From NCBI GenBank assembly GCA_963580455.1, contig OY756967.1, forward strand, positions 12,360,501-12,424,500: a DNA stretch of 64,000 nt, written 5' to 3'. The translations under genes were made by a program, and so were the position numbers. The DNA is from Euonymus europaeus. Taxonomy: Eukaryota; Streptophyta; Magnoliopsida; Celastrales; Celastraceae. The notes beneath the pieces were generated by a model, which was given only the letters and a program-made list of their open reading frames with translations, searched no databases and was not told the origin of the DNA. Shown here piece after piece: positions 12,382 through 25,700 of the stretch. Positions within the stretch are counted from its first letter, which is position 1, and the number at the start of each line of letters is the position of its first letter.

Positions 12382-15300
12382 TATCAAAGTTGCTCGGTGT
12401 ACACTTTTTATTGTTCTTCTATGTTAAATTATACGAAAATGAGCTTTCAGGATTATTTCAATGCCAAAACAGTAACTTTCTATAACAAATGGACAAAACC
12501 GTTAGAAGCTCCTCCATAGAGGGAGTTGAGCAATTTCGGACAATCAATGTCGCTCGGTGTATACTTTTTATTGTTCTTTAATGCTAATTTTACGAAAATG
12601 AGCTTGCACGATTATTTCGATGCCAAAACACCAACTTTCTATAACAAATAGACAAAACCATTAAAAATACCTCCATAGAGAGAGTTGAGCAACTTCAGAC
12701 TATCAAAGTTGCTCGGTGTACACTTTTTATTGTTCTTCTATGTTAAATTATACGAAAATGAGCTTCCAGGATTATTTCGATGCCAAAACACCAACTTTCT
12801 ATAACAAATGGACAAAACCGTTAGAAGCTCTTCCATAGAGGGAGTTGAGCAACTTCGGACAATCAATGTCGCTCGGTGTACACTTTTTATTGTTCTTTAA
12901 TGTTAAATTTTACGAAAATGAGCTTGCACGATTATTTCGATGCCAAAACACCAACTTTCTATGACAAATAGACAAAACCGTTAAAAACACCTCCATAGAG
13001 AGAGTTGAGCAACTTCGGACAATCAATGTCGCTCGGTGTACACTTTTTATTGTTCTTTATTGTTAAATTTTATGAAAATGAGCTTGCACGATTATTTCCA
13101 TGCCAAAACACCAACTTTCTATGACAAATGGACAAAACCGTTAAAAATACCTCCATAGAGAGAGTTGAGCAACTTCGGACAATCAATGTTGCTCGGTGTA
13201 CACTTTTTATTGTTCTTTTATGTTAAATTTTATGAAAATGAGCTTGCACGATTATTTCGATGCCAAAACACCAACTTTCTATGACAGATGGAAAAAATCG
13301 TTAAAAGCCCCTCCATAGAAAGAATTGAGCAACTTCGGACTATCAAAGTTGCTCGGTGTACACTTTTTATTGTTCTTCTAAGTTAAATTTTACGAAAATG
13401 AGCTTCCTGGATTATTTCGATGCCAAAACACCAACTTTCTATGACAAATGGACAAAACCGTTAAAAGCTCCTCCATAGAGAGAGTTGAGCAACTTTGAAC
13501 AATCAAAGTTGCTCGGTGTACACTTTTTATTGTTCTTTTATGTTAAATTTTACGAAAATGAGCTTGCACGATTATTTCGATGCCAAAACACCAACTTTCT
13601 ATGACAAATGGACAAAACCTTTAGATGCACCTCCATAGAGAGAGTTGAGCAACTTCAGACTATCAAAGTTGCTCGGTGTACACTTTTTATTGTTCTTCTA
13701 TGTTAAATTTTACGAAAATCAGCTTCCGGAGTTATTTCGATGCCAAAACACCAACTTTCTATGACAAATGGACAAAACCGTTAAAAGCTCCTCCATAGAG
13801 AGAGTTGAGCAACTTCGGACTATCAAAGTTGCTCGGTGTACACTTTTTATTGTTCTTCTATGTTAAATTATACGAAAATGAGCTTCCAGGATTATTTCGA
13901 TGCCAAAACACCAACTTTCTATGTCAAATGGACAAAACCGTTAGAAGCTCCTCCATAGAGGGAATTGAGCAACTTCGGACAATCAATGTCGCTCGGTGTA
14001 CACTTTTTATTGTTCTTTTACGTTAAATTTTACGAAAATGAGCTTGCACGATTATTTCGATGCCAAAACACCAACTTTCTATGACAAATAGACAAAACCG
14101 TTAAAAACACCTCCATAGAGAGAGTTGAGCAACTTCGGACAATCAAAGTTGCTCGGTGTACACTTTTTATTGTTCTTTTATGTTAAATTTTACGAAAATG
14201 AGCTTGCACGATTATTTCGATACCAAAACACCAAATTTCTATGACAAATGGACAAAATCGTTAAAAGCACCTACATAGAGAGAGTTGAGCAACTTCAGAC
14301 TATCAAAGTTGCTCGGTGTACACTTTTTATTGTTCTTCTATGTTAAATTTTACGAAAATGAGCTTCTGGGGTTATTTCGATGCCAAAACACCAACTTTCT
14401 ATGACAAATAGACAAAACCGTTAAAAGCTCCTCCATAGAGAGAGTTGAGCAACTTCGGACTATCAAAGTTGCTCGGTGTACACTTTTTATTGTTCTTCTA
14501 TGTTAAATTATACGAAAATGAGCTTTCAGGATTATTTCAATGCCAAAACACTAACTTTCTATAACAAATGGACAAAACCGTTAGAAGCTCCTCCATAGAG
14601 GGAGTTGAGCAATTTCGGACAATCAATGTCGCTCGGTGTATACTTTTTATTGTTCTTTAATGCTAATTTTACGAAAATGAGCTTGCACGATTATTTCGAT
14701 GCCAAAACACCAACTTTCTATAACAAATAGACAAAACCATTAAAAATACCTCCATAGAGAGAGTTGAGCAACTTCAGACTATCAAAGTTGCTCGGTGTAC
14801 ACTTTTTATTGTTCTTCTATGTTAAATTATACGAAAATGAGCTTCCAGGATTATTTCGATGCCAAAACACCAACTTTCTATAACAAATGGACAAAACCGT
14901 TAGAAGCTCTTCCATAGAGGGAGTTGAGCAACTTCGGACAATCAATGTCGCTCGGTGTACACTTTTTATTGTTCTTTAATGTTAAATTTTACGAAAATGA
15001 GCTTGCACGATTATTTCGATGCCAAAACACCAACTTTCTATGACAAATAGACAAAACCGTTAAAAACACCTCCATAGAGAGAGTTGAGCAACTTCGGACA
15101 ATCAATGTCGCTCGGTGTACACTTTTTATTGTTCTTTATTGTTAAATTTTATGAAAATGAGCTTGCACGATTATTTCCATGCCAAAACACCAACTTTCTA
15201 TGACAAATGGACAAAACCGTTAAAAATACCTCCATAGAGAGAGTTGAGCAACTTCGGACAATCAATGTTGCTCGGTGTACACTTTTTATTGTTCTTTTAT

Positions 15301-16219
15301 GTTAAATTTTATGAAAATGAGCTTGCACGATTATTTCGATGCCAAAACACCAACTTTCTATGACAGATGGAAAAAATCGTTAAAAGCCCCTCCATAGAAA
15401 GAATTGAGCAACTTCGGACTATCAAAGTTGCTCGGTGTACACTTTTTATTGTTCTTCTAAGTTAAATTTTACGAAAATGAGCTACCTGGATTATTTCGAT
15501 GCCAAAACACCAACTTTCTATGACAAATGGACAAAACCGTTAAAAGCTCCTCCATAGAGAGAGTTGAGCAACTTTGAACAATCAAAGTTGCTCGGTGTAC
15601 ACTTTTTATTGTTCTTTTATGTTAAATTTTACGAAAATGAGCTTGCACGATTATTTCGATGCCAAAACACCAACTTTCTATGACAAATGGACAAAACCCT
15701 TAGAAGCTCTTCCATAGAGAGAGTTGAGCAACTTCAGACTATCAAAGTTGCTCGGTGTACACTTTTTATTGTTCTTCTATGTTAAATTTTACGAAAATCA
15801 GCTTCCGGGGTTATTTCGATGCCAAAACACCAACTTTCTATGACAAATGGACAAAACCGTTAAAAGCTCCTCCATAGAGAGAGTTGAGCAACTTCGGACT
15901 ATCAAAGTTGCTCGGTGTACACTTTTTATTGTTCTTTTATGTTAAATTATACGAAGATGAGCTTCCAGGATTATTTCGATGCCAAAACACCAATTTTCTA
16001 TGACAAATGGACAAAACCGTTAGAAGCTCCTCCATAGATGGAATTGAGCAACTTCGGACAATCAATGTCGCTCGGTGTACACTTTTTATTGTTCTTTTAT
16101 GTTAAATTTTACGAAAATGAGCTTGCACGGTTATTTCGATGCCAAAACACCAACTTTCTATGACAAATAGACAAAACCGTTAAAAACACCTCCATAGAGA
16201 GAGTTGAGCAACTTCGGAC
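12062..16219 (+). repeat. 13-mer higher-order repeat, two copies (about 2,079 bp)
   Basis: Blocks about 12,062-14,140 and 14,141-16,219 carry the same monomer order. Paired markers are caatttcgga (12,531 / 14,610), the 1-bp-short atgctaattt (12,583 / 14,662), atttccatgcc (13,095 / 15,174), acagatggaaaaaatcg (13,286 / 15,365) and agaattgagc. The offset is 13 x 160 minus one. It is 2,078 before 12,231, because only the first copy has the gttgtcgg deletion. Divergence rises after about 13,620, where ttagatgcacc pairs with ttagaagctct. Confidence 0.88.
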
Positions 16220-18850
16220 AATCAAAGTTGCTCGGTGTACACTTTTTATTGTTCTTTTATGTTAAATTTTACGAAAATGAGCTTGCACGATTATTTCGAT
16301 GCCAAAACACCAACTTTCTATGACAAATGGACAAAACCGTTAAAAGCACCTCTATAGAGAGAGTTGAGCAACTTCAGACTATCAAAGTTGCTCGGTGTAC
16401 ACTTTTTATTGTTCTTCTATGTTAAATTTTACGAAAATGAGCTTCTGGGGTTATTTCGATGCCAAAACACCAACTTTCTATGACAAATAGACAAAACCGT
16501 TAAAAGCTCCTCCATAGAGAGAGTTGAGCAACTTCGGACTATCAAAGTTGCTCGGTGTACACTTTTTATTGTTCTTATATGTTAAATTATACGAAAATGA
16601 GCTTCCAGGATTATTTCGATGCCAAAACACTAACTTTCTATAACAAATGGACAAAACCGTTAAAAGCACCTCCATAACGAGAGTTGAGCAACTTCGGACA
16701 ATCAAAGTTGCTCGGTGTACAATTTATATTATTCTACTAAGTCAAATTTTACGAGTATAAGCTTTCAAGATTATTTCGATGCCAAAACATTAACTTTCTA
16801 TGAGAAATGGACAAAACCGTTAAAAGCTCCTCCATAGAGAGAGTTGAGCAACTTTGGACAATCAAAGTTGCTCGGTGTACACTTTTTATTGTTCTTTTAT
16901 GTTGAATTTTACGAAAATGAGCTTGCACGATTATTTCGATGACAAAACACCAACTTTCTATGACAAATAGACAAAACCATTAAAAACACCTTCATAGAGA
17001 GAGTTGAGCAACTTCGGACAATCAATGTCGCTCGGTGTACACTTTTTATTGTTCTTTAATGTTAAATTTTATGAAAATGAGCTTGCACGATTATTTCAAT
17101 GCCAAAACACCAACTTTCTATGACAAATGGACAAAACCGTTAAAAACACCTCCATAGAGAGAGTTGAGCAACTTCGGACAATCAATGTTGCTCGGTGTAC
17201 ACTTTTTATTGTTCTTTTATGTTAAATTTTATGAAAATGAGCTTGCACGATTATTTCAATGCCAAAACACCAACTTTCTATGACAAATGGACAAAACCGT
17301 TAAAAGCACCTCCATAGCGAGAGTTGAGCAACTTCGGACAATCAAAGTTGCTCGGTGTACAATTTATATTGTTCTACTAAGTCAAATTTTACGAGTATAA
17401 GCTTTCAAGATTATTTCGATGCCAAAATATTAACTTTCTATGACAAATGGACAAAACCGTTAAAAGCTCCTCCATAGAGAGAGTTGAGCAACTTTGGACA
17501 ATCAAAGTTGCTCGGTGTACACTTTTTATTGTTCTTTTATGTTAAATTTTACGAAAATGAGCTTGCACGATTATTTCGATGCCAAAACACCAACTTTCTA
17601 TGACAAATAGACAAAACCTTTAAAAGCTCTTCCATAGAGAGAGTTGAGCAACTTCAGACTATCAAAGTTGCTCGGTGTACACTTTTTATTGTTCTTCTAT
17701 GTTAAATTTTACGAAAATCAGCTTCCGGGGTTATTTCGATGCCAAAACACCAACTTTCTATGACAAATGGACAAAACCGTTAAAAGCTCCTCCATAGAGA
17801 GAGTTGAGCAACTTCGGACTATCAAAGTTGCTCGGTGTACACTTTTTATTGTTCTTCTATGTTAAATTATACGAAAATGAGCTTCCAGGATTATTTCGAT
17901 GCCAAAACACCAACTTTCTATGACAAATGGACAAAACCGTTAGAAGCTCCTCCATAAAAGGAATTGAGGAACTTCGGACAATCAATGTCGCTCGGTGTAC
18001 ACTTTTTATTGTTCTTTTATGTTAAATTTTACGAAAATGAGCTTGCACGATTATTTCGATGCCAAAACACCAACTTTCTATGACAAATAGACAAAACCGT
18101 TAAAAACACCTCCATAGAGAGAGTTGAGCAACTTCGGACAATCAAAGTTGCTCGGTGTACACTTTTTATTGTTCTTTTATGTTAAATTTTACGAAAATGA
18201 GCTTGCACGATTATTTCGATGCCAAAACACCAACTTTCTATGACAAATGGACAAAACCGTTAAAAGCACCTCTATAGAGAGAGTTGAGCAACTTCAGACT
18301 ATCAAAGTTGCTCGGTGTACACTTTTTATTGTTCTTCTATGTTAAATTTTACGAAAATGAGCTTCTGGGGTTATTTCGATGCCAAAACACCAACTTTCTA
18401 CGACAAATAGACAAAACCGTTAAAAGCTCCTCCATAGAGAGAGTTGAGCAACTTCGGACTATCAAAGTTGCTCGGTGTACACTTTTTATTGTTCTTCTAT
18501 GTTAAATTATACGAAAATGAGCTTCCAGGATTATTTCGATGCCAAAACACTAACTTTCTATAACAAATGGACAAAACCGTTAAAAGCACCTCCATAGCGA
18601 GAGTTGAGCAACTTCGGACAATCAAAGTTGCTCGGTGTACAATTTATATTATTCTACTAAGTCAAATTTTACGAGTATAAGCTTTCAAGATTATTTCGAT
18701 GCCTAAACATTAACTTTCTATGACAAATGTACAAAACCGTTAAAAGCTCCTCCATAGAGAGAGTTGAGCAACTTTGGACAATCAAAGTTGCTCGGTGTAC
18801 ACTTTTTGTTGTTCTTTTATGTTAAATTTTACGAAAATGAGCTTGCACGA
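15700..18850 (+). repeat. 12-monomer duplication (period 1,920 bp)
   Basis: The segment about 15,700-16,930 recurs at about 17,620-18,850 with an offset of exactly 1,920 bp. Shared marks are cagcttccgggg (15,799 / 17,719), aaagcacctctatag (16,343 / 18,263), cttctgggg and aatttatattattctac (16,720 / 18,640). Differences include ttcttatatg against ttcttctatg, tgagaaatgg against tgacaaatgt, and gttgaatttt against gttaaatttt. The first copy overlaps the end of the 13-mer domain, so the domains are nested rather than abutting. Confidence 0.82.
17354..17433 (+). repeat. Divergent half-monomer subfamily (gagtataagc type), example
   Basis: This 80-base right half differs from the main subfamily at about 12 positions, while its left half is ordinary. 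Diagnostic changes are acaatttatattg for acactttttattg, ctactaagtc for cttctatgtt, gagtataagctttcaag for gaaaatgagcttccagg, and cattaa for caccaa. The segment contains a HindIII site (aagctt) that main-type monomers lack (gagctt). The subfamily recurs at HOR-spaced positions, for example near 540-640, 1,840-1,920, 6,160-6,240, 20,400-20,470, 22,800-22,870, 25,360-25,430 and 63,230-63,310. A related form with cactttatattg and gcttccaag is common in 45-51 kb. The sharp change midway through the monomer suggests an old recombinant or an introgressed half-unit. Confidence 0.85.
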
Positions 18851-19741
18851 TTATTTCGATGCCAAAACACCAACTTTCTATGACAAATGGACAAAACCTT
18901 TAAAAGCTCTTCCATAGAGAGAGTTGAGCAACTTCAGACTATCAAAGTTGCTCGGTGTACAGTTTTTATTGTTCTTCTATGTTAAATTTTACTAAAATGA
19001 GCTTCCGGGGTTATTTCGATGCCAAAACACCAACTTTCTATGACAAATGGACAAAACCGTTAAAAGCACCTCCATAGCGAGAGTTGAGCAACTTCAGACA
19101 ATCAAAGTTGCTCGGTGTACAACTTATATTTTCTACTAAGTCAAATTTTACGAGTATAAGCTTTCAAGATTATTTCGATGCCAAAACATTAACTTTCTAT
19201 GACAAATGGACAAAACCGTTAAAAGCTCTTCCATAGAAAGAGTTGAGCAACTTCGGACAATCAAAGTTGCTCGGTGTACACTTTTTATTGTTCTTTTATG
19301 TTAAATTTTACGAAAATGAGCTTGCACGATTATTTGGATGCCAAAACACCAACTTTCTATGAAAAATGGACAAAACCGTTAAAAGCCCTTCCAAAGAGAG
19401 AGTTTAGCAACTTCGGACAATCAATGTTGCTCGGTGTACACTTTTTATTGTTCTTTTATGTTAAATTTTATGAAAATGAGCTTGCACAATTATTTCGATG
19501 CCAAAACACCAACTTTCTATGACAAATGGACAAAACCGTTAAAAGCCCTTCCATAGAGAGAGTTTAGCAACTTCGGACTATCAAAGTTGCTCGTTGTACA
19601 CTTCATATTGTTTTACTAAGTCAAATTTTATGACAATAAGCTTTCAAGATTATTTCGATGCCAAAACACCAACTTTCTATGACAAATGGACAAAACCGTT
19701 AAAAGCTCTTCCATAGAAAGAGTTGAGCAACTTCGGACAAT
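18851..19741 (+). repeat. Mixed monomers between two HOR domains
   Basis: About 5.5 ordinary monomers with no tandem HOR of their own. They include the acaacttatattttctac variant (a 1-bp-short T-rich tract near 19,123) and a ttggatgcc monomer. The stretch up to about 19,383 reappears at 34.8-36.1 kb. From about 19,384 the monomers carry gagagagtttagc and the gttgtacacttc variant. Confidence 0.7.
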
Positions 19742-22700
19742 CAAAGTTGCTCGGTGTACACTTTTTATTGTTCTTCTATGTTAAATTATACGAAAATGAG
19801 CTTCCAGGATTATTTCGATGCCAAAACACCAACTTTCTATAACAAATGGACAAAACCGTTAGAAGCTCTTCCATAGAGGGAGTTGAGCAACTTCGGACAA
19901 TCAATGTCGCTCGGTGTACACTTTTTATTGTTCTTTAATGTTAAATTTTACGAAAATGAGCTTGCACGATTATTTCGATGCCAAAACACCAACTTTCTAT
20001 GACAAATAGACAAAACCGTTAAAAACACCTCCATAGAGAGAGTTGAGCAACTTCGGACAATCAATGTCGCTCGGTGTACACTTTTTATTGTTCTTTATTG
20101 TTAAATTTTATGAAAATGAGCTTGCACGATTATTTCCATGCCAAAACACCAACTTTCTATGACAAATGGACAAAACCGTTAAAAATACCTCCATAGAGAG
20201 AGTTGAGCAACTTCGGACAATCAATGTTGCTCGGTGTACACTTTTTATTGTTCTTTTATGTTAAATTTTATGAAAATGAGCTTGCACGATTATTTCAATG
20301 CCAAAACACCAACTTTCTATGACAAATGGACAAAACCGTTAAAAGCACCTCCATAGCGAGAGTTGAGCAACTTCGGACAATCAAAGTTGCTCGGTGTACA
20401 ATTTATATTGTTCTACTAAGTCAAATTTTACGAGTATAAGCTTTCAAGATTATTTCGATGCCAAAACATTAACTTTCTATGACAAATGGACAAAACCGTT
20501 AAAAGCTCCTCCATAGAGAGAGTTGAGCAACTTTGGACAATCAAAGTTGCTCGGTGTACACTTTTTATTGTTCTTTTATGTTAAATTTTACGAAAATGAG
20601 CTTGCACGATTATTTCAATGCCAAAACACCAACTTTCTATGACAAATGGACAAAACCTTTAAAAGCTCTTCCATAGAGAGAGTTGAGCAACTTCAGACTA
20701 TCAAAGTTGCTCGGTGTACACTTTTTATTGTTCTTCTATGTTAAATTTTACGAAAATCAGCTTCCGGGGTTATTTCGTGCCCAAACACCAACTTTCTATG
20801 ACAAATGGACAAAACCGTTAAAAGCTCCTCCATAGAGAGAGTTGAGCAACTTCGGACTATCAAAGTTGCTCGGTGTACACTTTTTATTGTTCTTCTATGC
20901 TAAATTATACGAAAATGAGCTTCCAGGATTATTTCGATGCCAAAACACCAACTTTCTATGACTAATGGACAAAACCGTTTGAAGCTCCTCCATAGAGGGA
21001 ATTGAGCACCTTCGGACAATCAATGTCGCTCGGTGTACACTTTTTATTGTTGTTTTATGTTAAATTTTACGAAAATGAGCTTGCACGATTATTTCGATGC
21101 CAAAACACCAACTTTCTATGACAAATAGACAAAACCGTTAAAAGCTCCTCCATAGAGAGAGTTGAGCAACTTCGGACTATCAAAGTTGCTCGGTGTACAC
21201 TTTTTACTGTTCTTCTATGTTAAATTATACGAAAATGAGCTTCCAGGATTATTTCGATGCCAAAACACTAACTTTCTATAACAAATGGACAAAACCGTTA
21301 GAAGCTCTTCCATAGAGGGAGTTGAGCAACTTCGGACAATCAATGTCGCTCGGTGTAAACTTTTTATTGTTCTTTAATGTTAAATTTTACGAAAATGAGC
21401 TTGCACGATTATTTCGATGCCAAAACACCAACTTTCTATGACAAATAGACAAAACCGTTAAAAACACCTCCATAGAGAGAGTTGAGCAACTTCGGACAAT
21501 CAATGTCGCTCGGTGTACACTTTTTATTGTTCTTTAATGTTAAATTTTATGAAAATGAGCTTGCACGATTATTTCGATGCCAAAACACCAACTTTCTATG
21601 ACAGATGGAAAAAATCGTTAAAAGCCCCTCCATAGAAAGAATTGAGCAACTTCGGACTATCAAAGTTGCTCGGTGTACACTTTTTATTGTTCTTCTAAGT
21701 TAAATTTTACGAAAATGAGCTTCCTGGATTATTTCGATGCCAAAACACCAACTTTCTATGACAAATGGACAAAACCGTTAAAAGCTCCTCCATAGAGAGA
21801 GTTGAGCAACTTTGGACAATCAAAGTTGCTCGGTGTACACTTTTTATTGTTCTTTTATGTTAAATTTTACGAAAATGAGCTTGCACGATTATTTCGATGC
21901 CAAAACACCAACTTTCTATGACAAATAGACAAAACCTTTAAAAGCTCTTCCATAGAGAGAGTTGAGCAACTTCAGACTATCAAAGTTGCTCGGTGTACAC
22001 TTTTTATTGTTCTTCTATGTTAAATTTTACGAAAATCAGCTTCCGGGGTTATTTCGATGCCAAAACACCAACTTTCTATGACAAATGGACAAAACCGTTA
22101 AAAGCTCCTCCATAGGGAGAGTTGAGCAACTTCGGACTATCAAAGTTGCTCGGTGTACACTTTTTATTGTTCTTCTATGTTAAATTATACGAAAATGAGC
22201 TTCCAGGATTATTTCGATGCCAAAGCACCAACTTTCTATGACAAATGGACAAAACCGTTAGAAGCTCCTCCATAGAGGGAATTGAGCAACTTCGGACAAT
22301 CAATGTCGCTCGGTGTACACTTTTTATTGTTCTTTTATGTTAAATTTTACGAAAATGAGCTTGCACGATTATTTCGATGCCAAAACACCAACTTTCTATG
22401 ACAAATAGACAAAACCGTTAAAAACACCTCCATAGAGAGAGTTGAGCAACTTCGGACAATCAATGTCGCTCGGTGTACACTTTTTATTGTTCTTTATTGT
22501 TAAATTTTATGAAAATGAGCTTGCACGATTATTTCCATGCCAAAACACCAACTTTCTATGACAAATGGACAAAACCGTTAAAAATACCTCCATAGAGAGA
22601 GTTGAGCAACTTCGGACAATCAATGTTGCTCGGTGTACACTTTTTATTGTTCTTTTATGTTAAATTTTATGAAAATGAGCTTGCACGATTATTTCAATGC

Positions 22701-25700
22701 CAAAACACCAACTTTCTATGACAAATGGACAAAACCGTTAAAAGCACCTCCATAGCGAGAGTTGAGCAACTTCGGACAATCAAAGTTGCTCGGTGTACAA
22801 TTTATATTGTTCTACTAAGTCAAATTTTACGAGTATAAGCTTTCAAGATTATTTCGATGCCAAAACATTAACTTTCTATGACAAATGGACAAAACCGTTA
22901 AAAGCTCCTCCATAGAGAGAGTTGAGCAACTTTGGACAATCAAAGTTGCTCGGTGTACACTTTTTATTGTTCTTTTATGTTAAATTTTACGAAAATGAGC
23001 TTGCACGATTATTTCAATGCCAAAACACCAACTTTCTATGACAAATGGACAAAACCTTTAAAAGCTCTTCCATAGAGAGAGTTGAGCAACTTCAGACTAT
23101 CAAAGTTGCTCGGTGTACACTTTTTATTGTTCTTCTATGTTAAATTTTACGAAAATCGGCTTCCGGGGTTATTTCGATGCCCAAACACCAACTTTCTATG
23201 ACAAATGGACAAAACCGTTAAAAGCTCCTCCATAGAGAGAGTTGAGCAACTTCGGACTATCAAAGTTGCTCGGTGTACACTTTTTATTGTTCTTCTATGC
23301 TAAATTATACGAAAATGAGCTTCCAGGATTATTTCGATGCCAAAACACCAACTTTCTATGACAAATGGACAAAACCGTTTGAAGCTCCTCCATAGAGGGA
23401 ATTGAGCACCTTCGGACAATCAATGTCGCTCGGTGTACACTTTTTATTGTTGTTTTATGTTAAATTTAACGAAAATGAGCTTGCACGATTATTTCGATGC
23501 CAAAACACCAACTTTCTATGACAAATAGACAAAACCGTTAAAAGCTCCTCCATAGAGAGAGTTGAGCAACTTCGGACTATCAAAGTTGCTCGGTGTACAC
23601 TTTTTATTGTTCTTCTATGTTAAATTATACGAAAATGAGCTTCCAGGATTATTTCGATGCCAAAACACTAACTTTATATAACAAATGGACAAAACCGTTA
23701 GAAGCTCTTCCATAGAGGGAGTTGAGCAACTTCGGACAATCAATGTCGCTCGGTGTAAACTTTTTATTGTTCTTTAATGTTAAATTTTACGAAAATGAGC
23801 TTGCACGATTATTTCGATGCCAAAACACCAACTTTCTATGACAAATAGACAAAACCGTTAAAAACACCTTCATAGAGAGAGTTGAGCAACTTCGGACAAT
23901 CAATGTCGCTCGGTGTACACTTGTTATTGTTCTTTAATGTTAAATTTTATGAAAATGAGCTTGCACGATTATTTCGATGCCAAAACACCAACTTTTTATG
24001 ACAGATGGAAAAAATCGTTAAAAGCCCCTCCATAGAAAGAATTGAGCAACTTCGGACTATCAAAGTTGCTCGGTGTACACTTTTTATTGTTCTTCTAAGT
24101 TAAATTTTACGAAAATGAGCTTCCTAGATTATTTCGATGCCAAAACACCAACTTTCTATGACAAATGGACAATACCGTTAAAAGCTCCTCCATAGAGAGA
24201 GTTGAGCAACTTTGGACAATCAAAGTTGCTCGGTGTACACTTTTTATTGTTCTTTTATGTTAAATTTAACGAAAATGAGCTTGCACGATTATTTCGATGC
24301 CAAAACACCAACTTTCTATGACAAATGGACAAAACCTTTAGAAGCTCTTCCATAGAGAGAGTTGAGCAACTTCAGACTATCAAACTTGCTCGGTGTACAC
24401 TTTTTATTGTTCTTCTATGTTAAATTTTACGAAAATCGGCTTCCGGGGTTATTTCGATGCCAAAACACCAACTTTCTATGACAAATGGACAAAACCGTTA
24501 AAAGCTCCTCCATAGAGAGAGTTGAGCAACTTCGGACTATCAAAGTTGCTCGGTGTACACTTTTTATTGTTCTTCTATGTTAAATTTTACGAAAATCGGC
24601 TTCCGGGGTTATTTCGATGCCCAAACACCAACTTTCTATGACAAATGGACAAAACCGTTAAAAGCTCCTCCATAGAGAGAGTTGAGCAACTTCGGACTAT
24701 CAATGTTGCTCGGTGTACACTTTTTATTGTTCTTCTATGTTAAATTATACGAAAATGAGCTTCCAGGATTATTTCGATGCCAAAACACCAACTTTCTATG
24801 ACAAATGGACAAAACCGTTAGAAGCTCCTCCATAGAGGGAATTGAGCAACTTCGGACAATCAATGTCGCTCGGTGTACACTTTTTATTGTTCTTTTATGT
24901 TAAATTTTACGAAAATGAGCTTGCACGATTATTTCGATGCCAAAACACCAACTTTCTATGACAAATAGACAAAACCGTTAAAAACACCTCCATAGAGAGA
25001 GTTGAGCAACTTCGGACAATCAATGTCGCTCGGTGTACACTTTTTATTGTTCTTTATTGTTAAATTTTATGAAAATGAGCTTGCACGATTATTTCCATGC
25101 CAAAACACCAACTTTCTATGACAAATGGACAAAACCGTTAAAAATACCTCCATAGAGAGAGTTGAGCAACTTCGGACAATCAATGTTGCTCGGTGTACAC
25201 TTTTTATTGTTCTTTTATGTTAAATTTTATGAAAATGAGCTTGCACGATTATTTCAATGCCAAAACACCAACTTTCTATGACAAATGGACAAAACCGTTA
25301 AAAGCACCTCCATAGCGAGAGTTGAGCAACTTCGGACAATCAAAGTTGCTCGGTGTACAATTTATATTGTTCTACTAAGTCAAATTTTACGAGTATAAGC
25401 TTTCAAGATTATTTCGATGCCAAAACATTAACTTTCTATGACAAATGGACAAAACCGTTAAAAGCTCCTCCATAGAGAGAGTTGAGCAACTTTGGACAAT
25501 CAAAGTTGCTCGGTGTACACTTTTTATTGTTCTTTTATGTTAAATTTTACGAAAATGAGCTTGCACGATTATTTCAATGCCAAAACACCAACTTTCTATG
25601 ACAAATGGACAAAACCTTTAAAAGCTCTTCCATAGAGAGAGTTGAGCAACTTCAGACTATCAAAGTTGCTCGGTGTACACTTTTTATTGTTCTTCTATGT

